Assembly (NCBI GenBank): GCA_037178675.1
Contig: JAYMGJ010000426.1
Location: forward strand, 1-64,000
DNA length: 64,000 nucleotides
Reading direction: 5' to 3'
DNA from: Scleroderma bovista
Lineage: Eukaryota; Basidiomycota; Agaricomycetes; Boletales; Sclerodermataceae
Shown here: positions 57,200 through 64,000 of the stretch, piece after piece
Numbering within the stretch: position 1 is the stretch's first letter
Layout: each line of letters begins with the position of its first letter
Program-made: the position numbers and the translations under genes
The notes under the pieces: model-generated
Databases searched by the model: none
What the model was told of the DNA's origin: nothing
What the model saw: the letters and a program-made list of their open reading frames with translations, nothing else

Positions 57200-58407
57200 T
57201 CATACTAGTATTCCGCCATCTCTCTTAAATACCGCTTCCCTCCTCTTCCTCGACGACTCGCTGCTCTCAGGGGGAGGATCTTTCGAGCGCCAATCGCCCC
57301 ACATACCGGTGTTAAAAATGGCCCTAATGTTCGGAACAAGGAGCATGAAGCATGCGAACCAGTCGCTGAACATGTGGAAAACATAAAATGTAGTTTTCTC
57401 AGAAAGAGTATTTCCCGAACCAGGCGCAGTAGACGTCAAGGAAGTGGTCCGGTGGTACATGAATGCAAGACGGAAGACAGCAGATGACACCTGGCATGAA
57501 AGAAGTTAGCATATGTCAGAGTTTTGCTGGCGCAAGCATACATTACACGCCAATATGACAAGGATGAGAGCGACCTGCACAGGTCGAACTCTCGGAAGCT
57601 GACGCGCCCGAAAGACCAAAACAGCGACAAGAATGAGGAGAACGAGTGAAATACCGGAACTCAAATATCTGAGGGTAATTGTCAGAAAACATTCCAATGC
57701 GTTGTCGGACGTTTGTTACCTTGTTATCATGACTTCGTTGGCAGTGCCAGCATTGCTTATCCCTCCTTTATAGTGAGTGTTTCCAATGATACCAGGGATA
57801 GTAGCAACCAGAAGCATCAGCTTTAAAATATCCGTCCAGCGGCGATAAAAGGCTCTTTTGCGAGGTTGATCGAACTGCACTTCCCCGCCATCAAATAGAG
57901 AAGGTCTGTTGCTTCGAGAGGGCGACAGCGGGATCTGCGACGAAGAGGTGGTTCCAACTGGTGATTCTGCGCCACCCGCGTGGTCGAGTGTAGCTCCCTT
58001 GGTAGAGTTCACATACAAACAACGAAGAAGGGAGATGGTATCTTGCGCGATAGCTATGTAGGCGAGGCCGATGGTGACCTGCATGTAGGTCGCCAGCGTT
58101 TTTGAGCTTTGTTGTGCTGGAGTTTGACTTTGCTTTGCCCTTAGGGAGAAGACCACAACCCTATCACACATGGGTAATGTCAGGGAGACATCAGACAACG
58201 TCACATTGCAGTCACAAGAACTCACCTCTCTATAGTGGTAAGCACTGCGTTGACGCTCAATATGGCCCTCGATTGCTTGTTGGCGAGGCGGACAAAGAAG
58301 ATGGGGAGAAGCGAGGCGTAAAGGATAGCAAAAACAATGGAAGAGCCAAGGTCTCCATCCAGGGCTACTCCTCCCACTGGGGAGGGGAAGGCAGGATTGT
58401 TGTCCAT
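57200..58407 (-). CDS. Seven-transmembrane-type protein (DUF7702-like)
   Basis: Exons 58226-58407, 57720-58160, 57542-57668 and 57200-57490 give 346 aa. At least six to seven hydrophobic helices are visible: SSIVFAILYASLLPIFFV, the AILSVNAVLTTIERVVVF stretch, MQVTIGLAYIAIAQDTISLL, LKLMLLVATIPGIIG, GISLVLLILVAVLVF, VALILVILACN-VSSAVFRLAF, and MFSDWFACFMLLVPNIRAIF. A long Ser-rich loop (TLDHAGGAES...SRSNRPSLF) separates helices 3 and 4. The N-terminal ALDGDLGSS and topology resemble a fungal integral-membrane family sometimes labelled DUF7702. I cannot say whether it is a receptor. An alternative splice would change only the loop. Confidence 0.7.
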
Positions 58408-59443
58408 GGTTCCAACTGCAAAGGTAACCGAAGCGATTACCCTGGCCTGTGGTTGCTCAGTCGTACGCTGAACAAACGGAGGAAAAGGGTGTCGACAGTT
58501 GTTAAAAAATGAACCAGCTTTACAGTGGTCAAGTTACACGACGCATGTGCATGACGCGAGCATGATGGACATGCTGTATCCGCGAGTACATGGTCAGTGG
58601 CGTGCATGATCATAAGCCTGTGCAGGAAAAGAAGGCCCGCGTTTGGGTCAATCTGTATCATGATCTCAAATTACAATCGCCAAAGTGTCCTCAAATTTCT
58701 TCAAATACTGTGCATCTAGATGTCCCAGTCAAGTGGCAGTTCTATCTGGAAGAAGCGCACTCACCGAAACCAAATAGTCATTATGCATCAAGGTTGAAAT
58801 ATACATATCATACGACTCGACGAGTCACACTGAGCCCAAGTTGAGGCACTGAGTTGGTAGCCTAAGATATTGAAATCTCAGTTGTAGTCCCACGACCAGT
58901 GACTAGAGGCATTATATAAGTAGTTGAGTTACTTGAGTATAGTCTAACGTTTATTGGGCTTACTAGAAGCTGAAAACGGATAGTAGTAGTAGTTTCTGTT
59001 CCGTGCGCAAGGCGGATGGGGCTGTTCTTTCATTGCGTAGGTATGTCGTCGGTGCTGAGGGGCGCCATCCTCTCTCTGACCGTTTCCCTTCGTTTCACCA
59101 GGTAGGTTATTCTTGTTGACCTCTCCCTGATCCGTTTCTCGTCGTTTCGCCGCTCGTTTTTGCGCTACCATCCACTATCTTTATTTTTATTTTCACGCGT
59201 ATACTCAAGTCGTTTCCGTTACCAATGTATCTCGCATGGACTGTAGGGCTCTCCAGGTGGTTTATTCACGCCAGGCGGCTATTTGTAGCTTCTCAATGAA
59301 GCAGCACGATGATCATATTAGGGGTTTACAGAAAACAAAACCCCCCAATTCGCATCGTTCCAGGCTCAACGCGCCCCGTCAGCAGACAGGGCAGGTTGTT
59401 TTGTTTCATAATATTGTGGTTCGCAATCCTAATTATTGCAGAT
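58408..59443. other. Gene-free stretch
   Basis: ORFs on both strands are short and without recognisable features. A run of ACTACTACT-type triplets (about 58981-58992) is the only simple repeat. Confidence 0.45.
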
Positions 59444-59894
59444 ATGCCAGATACAATCATTGAGCTTGTTGATCGCTTCACAAAGGACGAGTGGGAATAC
59501 TATGGCCCATACACCTTGCTCCTGATCCATCTCTTCCCCTTTGAGGAAGACTCCTCATCTTAAGGATCCTGAATCCACCGACATCGTACACAAAGTTGTC
59601 CGAAAGCGAAAGTATCCCGTGCCTTTCATCGAGATGAACCCCTTCACGCATCTCGATGGGTTTCCTACTCGCGGGAAAACGGATTTCGAGATGCGCGAAA
59701 GATTATTTTCCCTCGTTGACAAAAACCTCGTTCAAATCCCAAAGTTATACCACCATGTACATTGCCCGAAACCGGAAACCTGTTGTTGGACCCGGCTGGG
59801 AGGCCAAGGTGAAAGAATTGGTTGCGTCGATCAAAGCAATGTGTGCTGATATTGCTTGTGCATGTCCCATCCGTACTCCTCATTTTTTCTGAAA
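59444..59894 (+). pseudogene. Decayed accessory gene of an unnamed Agaricomycete family
   Basis: Three frames carry pieces of one protein. From 59444: MPDTIIELVDRFTKDEWEYY, then GPYTLLLIHLFPFEE. After a +1 shift near 59541: HLKDPESTDIVHKVV...VPFIEMNPFTHLDGFPTRGKTDFEMRERL, then IPKLYHHV. From about 59745, another frame: WEAKVKELVASIKAMCADI. A known, widespread basidiomycete family runs in this order (FP..EW..YGPYN.LL..LFP ... VFFIEVKPF..L ... MRDRF..L ... IP.LYG.SA ... EAMC-type end); its FIE(V)K motif suggests a PD-(D/E)XK nuclease-like fold. Here the Lys of that motif is Asn, and the segment after LYG (about 60 residues) is deleted. It is dead. Confidence 0.6.
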
Positions 59895-60690
59895 TTCAAG
59901 GATATGAAGCGATTGTCAACGTGACTCATTCGCAGCACGAGCTCCAATCAGAGAAGCTATGTATTACTCACTCACCTTCGAGTATACTCGTCTGACTTTA
60001 TGCAGGGTTATTGACTCAATGGTGGAAGTCACTACTTCCGAATCCTTTGTCACCCATGCATTGGCGGTATCCCGAGCCTCGAACCCTCGCTTGCCGTTAT
60101 ATTTCAAAACCATACCGAAGATTTCAGAGATTGCTAAAAAGAAATACACCTAGATACAGCTTCATGATTCGATGAAATTCAAGGTGTGCATTTTCAGCAT
60201 TTGCATCCGAGGATTTCAGAGATCTTTTGGCTGAATGAGTATCTGTCTGTCGGATTGACAATTGTTTCAGATGACCCAGCTTTTCATGCACGTCTGAGGC
60301 TTGTCCTTTCGGAACGTGAACGAGCATTGATCACAGGACTCCCATGGCTCTCGAAAACCTCCAGTGGCACGGGGAGTGGAAGGTGGTCATGTCACACTGC
60401 GAACTCCATTGTCCCTTGTGGCATGGGTGGAACTACTGCTTAGGATCCCATAATTGACAACCAATGCTTGTACTCGACAAGTAAGGACATAAAAGAGCTA
60501 CCTGCACCCTAGCTACTCCACGACTTTCCTTCTGTGCAAATTCCGCCACTCCTTTTCGATGGATCAATTCCGCAAAATTTTCAAGTTGTAAGTCCTAATC
60601 AAAACATTGCAATTTTTACAGGTTAAAATAGCACGACTATGCAGGTCTGGTCAGGCTAGTGGCACTCCGCCGCTCAAGCACGCTAAGTCT
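59895..60690. other. Gene-free stretch
   Basis: Short ORFs at 59959-60153, 60124-60327 (minus) and 60186-60443 have no recognisable features. A possible mini-exon starting ATGGATCAATTCCG at 60558 is followed by a GTAAGT donor, but splicing to the next ORF fails in phase. Confidence 0.4.
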
Positions 60691-61628
60691 ATGCCCCTCC
60701 GGTCTGGCCCCAAGTCTGTCGAACAAGAGGGTGAACACCAAAAACCCGTTTACCGCGGCAGGAGACCGCTCAAAACCAGCGATTTGGTTTACGTTGAACA
60801 GATTCCAGGAATATTGGATATCGATCGTAGTACCTACGCAAATCCCTCTCGTCCTGGCTTTCATAGTTCATACCTGGATCTCCTCGACCGGTTTCCCTCT
60901 CCGCCAAGCTCACTGCCACTGCCACCCCAAAATCCATTGAGATCATTGGCAATTAATAACAGTAACACTACCGCCTACGTCGTTGATCATCCGACTCACT
61001 GTCCTCCTGCCGGTCGGGAGGCCACTCTGCAACGCTCTGTGTCTGCGTCATCCTTCTCCTACCCGACTTCAATTGCATATAAGTCACTGAATCAGCCTCG
61101 CAGTCGGCGATGCCACGAATTCCCCACAGGTCCAGTCGCCATTGACGAAGAACAGGAATCAGGGCTTCAGGAAAAGCCGCCTGTCCTTGGCAGTGTCACA
61201 CCTCGTCGTTCGCGGAGATTCCTTTCCCAATCACATGACCCAGCCCATTCTCCAGCAGTTCTACAGAGACATCGGCCCTGCAAGAACCACCTCAACCCTT
61301 CCTTTACCCATCCGGCTGCCCAAGGCTGTCGGTCAAAATTGGGCAAACCCTCTAGCATTTCACTTCAATCCCGCACCCAAGTTTCCAGTGCAGGTCGAGG
61401 ACAGTAATATCACCGTGACAGTATGGCCGAATTCCCTTCCAACGCTCAACACCCGAGGATACGTACACTGTCTCCATAGAAGCTGATCTTGTGACTGTTG
61501 TTGAGCTGGATCCACAGGCCACAGGCCACAGGAAGTACACTGGTTGCGAGATGCGGGCACATGCTGGATTCCGAAAGTGGTGCAACTTGGGGTTCGGTAT
61601 GTTAACGGCTGCATCTGTGGCAGATTGA
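60691..61628 (+). CDS. Unresolved coding region, unknown product
   Basis: A frame from 60691 (MPLRSGPKSVEQEG) stays open to 61407 and is rich in Ser, Pro and Arg. A second frame (to about 61398) reads PKAVGQNWANPLAFHFNPAPKFPVQ; after a possible intron (GTCGAG...CCCGAG, 61399-61459) a third stretch reads DTYTVSIEADLVTVVELDPQATG, then HRKYTGCEMRAHAGFRKWCN, ending at 61628. The last two join in phase, but I found no splice linking the first to them. Either an intron near 61250 was missed or the gene is frameshifted. No domain is recognised. It converges on TAPT1 (71 bp apart). Confidence 0.3.
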
Positions 61629-61699
61629 CTGGCATTAATGCCTGCAAATGCAAATCCCCGATGGGTGATTCCATTCGAGTATTAATTGTACATCTGAAT

Positions 61700-63948
61700 C
61701 TACCAAATACGCTTTACCATCGTAAATCGGGTGAGATCTTCCAATGCTGGGCATCTTTTGGGACCATCAACCTGCCCTTCACCCATCTCACCAACACGTG
61801 TGGCGTCGTCCCGCCAGTCATCTATCATTTTCTTGAGTTGCTTATTGTACTCTCGTTCCTCTTTACCCTCCCCGATAGGATTACGCCCGAAATCATTGAC
61901 CGCATCAGCAGCGGCACGAGTTTCCATTCCTCCCCTTCGCTGAGTGGCATAGGATATCAGGTTTACTCCCAAGAGCACTTTGAACGCGAGGGAGCTAGCT
62001 CAGGCGGCATTCTAGTGCACTAGGTCATCGCAACCGAAGATACACGCACCATAACCAAAACGCTAGACCTATTGCAAAGCATTTGACAAGATAGAGGGCT
62101 TCCGCAGATGACATTTGACCCAGAGTATGCAATCTCCATTCGCCGTAAAGGTGGTGAGAGAGTACAAGGTTAAGCGATTGAAATCCGATGAGGATCGCAA
62201 GAACAGCCAGAGGGACTGAGGCAAACCCCAGACGACGCGCGACCAAAGGAGATTGATCGACATATGAATGCTAGTATTCCAATTGAATTTCACAAAAATG
62301 CAGAAACAACTGAAGGAAAACCTTGCGTGCGCCTAATCTACCAACCGCGCTTCCACTCGCTAAGTCACGACACAGAACATCGATATACCGTTCGTATACC
62401 GAAGGTCGAATGTGATTAAACTTGGTGATGAATGCATGTTTCAGCCAGTCCACCAGCATTTCGGACACTAAAACTGTCAACACCGGCTGAAGATGATTTG
62501 GTATGCGAAGATTGTTGTCAACATAAAACAACGCACGTAGGATATTGTCCATAATACATTGTTCCCTCTGAACCAACCAAAGCTTTTGGGCATTACGAAG
62601 CCGCCAGAGAAATCAAACTCTGATCCGCTGAGTTCGATCAGATTGCGGAACGCGACAACAAGAAGCATTAAGGACAATGTGAAGCGTTCCACAATATCTG
62701 CACATGTGATCTGGAAAAGATTGTCCTTTTCGAATTTCTTGAAGACACAGCCTTTGATCTCGACAAATTGGTTCGACATCAGAAGAGTAAGAAGAGCGTG
62801 GTCATACGAGTTCACAGCAACGTTCAGCGAAAGAAGTTGGTACAGCATAACGAGCGTATGGCATGCTAGCAGATGGTCAAAAGGCATGGTAAAACCATGG
62901 CCAACGCACTTACCAACATACAGCGTCGCTAAGACGAAATAAACATATGGGCGAAGTATGTGGGATGTCACTGGCGTCCCACGAGAAACCGTTTCCAGAG
63001 TGGAACGCGAAAACAAGCAATCAAGGATGTCCTGGCCGATCGATGCACAGAGCCTGTCAGCAATCTTTTTTCCCATTTAAAGTCAGTAGCATTGATTGAC
63101 AACTTGAAAGAGAATTGCGCACTTCCAAGGAGTTGAAAATAACATATAACTTTATGGTGTCCTGGCCACGAATAGAGTGATAAATCTTGCTAGCGTCTGT
63201 CAGCGGTAGCAATACAGTGACGGACACCACGACTAGTAATGTGCGTAGGATGTCGGCCTTCTGAGAAGGAGGAAGGCGCGACTTAGTAGATAAAGAGAAC
63301 ATATTATCAAACAGACGGAATATGGCAAGGGTGAATCGGATCGGAAGGATGGTGAATGTGTAAAGGAATGAGTCCAAGCACAGAATAAATCCAAAGCCAA
63401 CGATCTGAACAAGTCAACAAAATAGACGGCATAACTAAGGGGTGGGTACATGCCTTTTCGATCGCGTATGGGATACTCAAGAAGTTACTGACTCTTTCCC
63501 ATTTGAGTTCTTGGTGAGAGTCAAAATCGGTTGCTAGTAGCTCCTCACGAAGATAGTCCCATAGAGAAAATAGAGGGTCGTCCATCTGGTTCATCAGTGG
63601 TTCCTGCAATGTCCTCCGGTCTATTGGAGGCGGAGATGCAGGAGGGGACGGAAGAATCGGTGTCGGCGGAAGTGACGCGTAAGCGAGATGTCGCACACTG
63701 ACTTCCTCTGAGATAGCACGTTGTGCAGTTGAGTCGTGGTCGCTGAATTCAGCAGAACTGCGACTGTATTCATGGCTCGTCTTGGTATCCAATGCATCTT
63801 CCATTGTGTGCGCTCCAACAGAAGACGACCTTCCCCGTCGACCACGGGTCCCGATCATCGATGTCGAAACTGAAGGATGTGAGGGATTCCAGGTTGGACC
63901 AATTGATGCAGAGGAGAAGCGACGGCGAGACCGTCTTGACACAGGCAT
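61700..63948 (-). CDS. TAPT1/EMP65-family ER membrane protein
   Basis: Seven exons (63454-63948, 63123-63404, 62914-63064, 62558-62865, 62322-62486, 62050-62270, 61700-61994) give 638 aa. The family sits in the ER membrane; yeast EMP65 works with SLP1 in protecting folding clients, and human TAPT1 is linked to ciliary/Golgi function. The N-terminal 110 residues are Ser/Arg-rich. Conserved parts are FILCLDSFLYTFTILPIRF, IADRLCASIGQDILDCLFSR, LVMLYQLLSLNVAVNSYDHALL, LLMSNQFVEIKGCVFKKFEKDNLFQ, VSEMLVDWLKHAFITKFN, YVDQSPLVARRLGFASVPLA and the end LEDLTRFTMVKRIW. Intron 1 (63405-63453) seems to be GC-AG. The last exon lies under a plus-strand ORF that I regard as its shadow. Confidence 0.92.
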
Positions 63949-64000
63949 GACACTAACTGTACCATCTACGTGTGTGCAACTGCCAATGATTATGTAATGG
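63949..64000. other. Window edge, upstream of TAPT1
   Basis: 52 bases upstream of the TAPT1 start codon; nothing further can be said. Confidence 0.4.

Noticed and set aside
60558..60606. Possible first mini-exon MDQFRKIFK with GTAAGT donor
   Set aside because: Splicing to the next acceptor at 60621 gives an immediate stop (phase mismatch), and no other acceptor fits.
61544..62023. Plus-strand ORF of 159 codons
   Set aside because: It is antisense to the last exon of TAPT1 (61700-61994), which carries conserved residues ending in EDLTRFTMVKRIW; the plus frame has no domain.
1..64000. CRISPR arrays, bacterial operons, rRNA genes
   Set aside because: None seen; the window is a fungal nuclear region with spliceosomal introns.

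Overview
This is a eukaryotic, fungal window. Genes are broken by many short GT-AG introns (about 42-110 nt, mostly 45-60) and the set of genes (Rax2, Cdc24, Dbf4, Fcp1, Cdk8, Rei1, Thi6, Tapt1, NF-YA) is that of a filamentous basidiomycete. Several lineage-typical unknown families point to an Agaricomycete. I rebuilt the exons by hand; for nearly every gene below the exon lengths sum to a multiple of three and end in a stop codon, which is the main internal check. No RNA or database evidence was available.

Layout. 1-4.6 kb is repeat-rich: a GTAAG pentamer array, a frameshifted LINE fragment (RT thumb plus RNase H), a probable Copia LTR and a (GA)n microsatellite. 4.7-45.3 kb is a gene-dense housekeeping block: an unknown nuclear-type protein, HAP2/NF-YA, a tandem Zn2Cys6 regulator, SAM decarboxylase, a FAM210-like protein, a small complex I-like subunit, a Rax2-like surface protein with a cytosolic SH3-like tail, REI1, a broken bHLH/BSP pseudogene pair, FCP1, an unknown protein family, DBF4, a gamma-tubulin complex component, a mitochondrial CoA-type carrier, CDK8/SSN3, a caprin-like RGG protein, a one-TM protein with a 111-bp tandem repeat, CDC24 and a RAP1-like telomere protein. 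Many pairs are divergent with 100-260 bp shared promoters.

45.3-53.4 kb is the accessory part. It holds triplet-biased repeats, a complete 3,102-bp Tc1/mariner-type transposon and a small cysteine-containing secreted protein. The transposon has 82-bp terminal inverted repeats differing at one base, a TA target duplication, an apparently intact DD34E transposase, and a second, intact five-exon passenger gene of unknown function with a Cys cluster and a SAM-like C-terminus. The two genes are convergent and each starts just inside one TIR. This is the most interesting object in the window.

53.4-64 kb returns to metabolism and membranes: a PHYHD1-like dioxygenase with three very small exons, bifunctional THI6 (thiamine), a seven-TM-like protein, a decayed accessory gene, an unresolved ORF region and TAPT1/EMP65.
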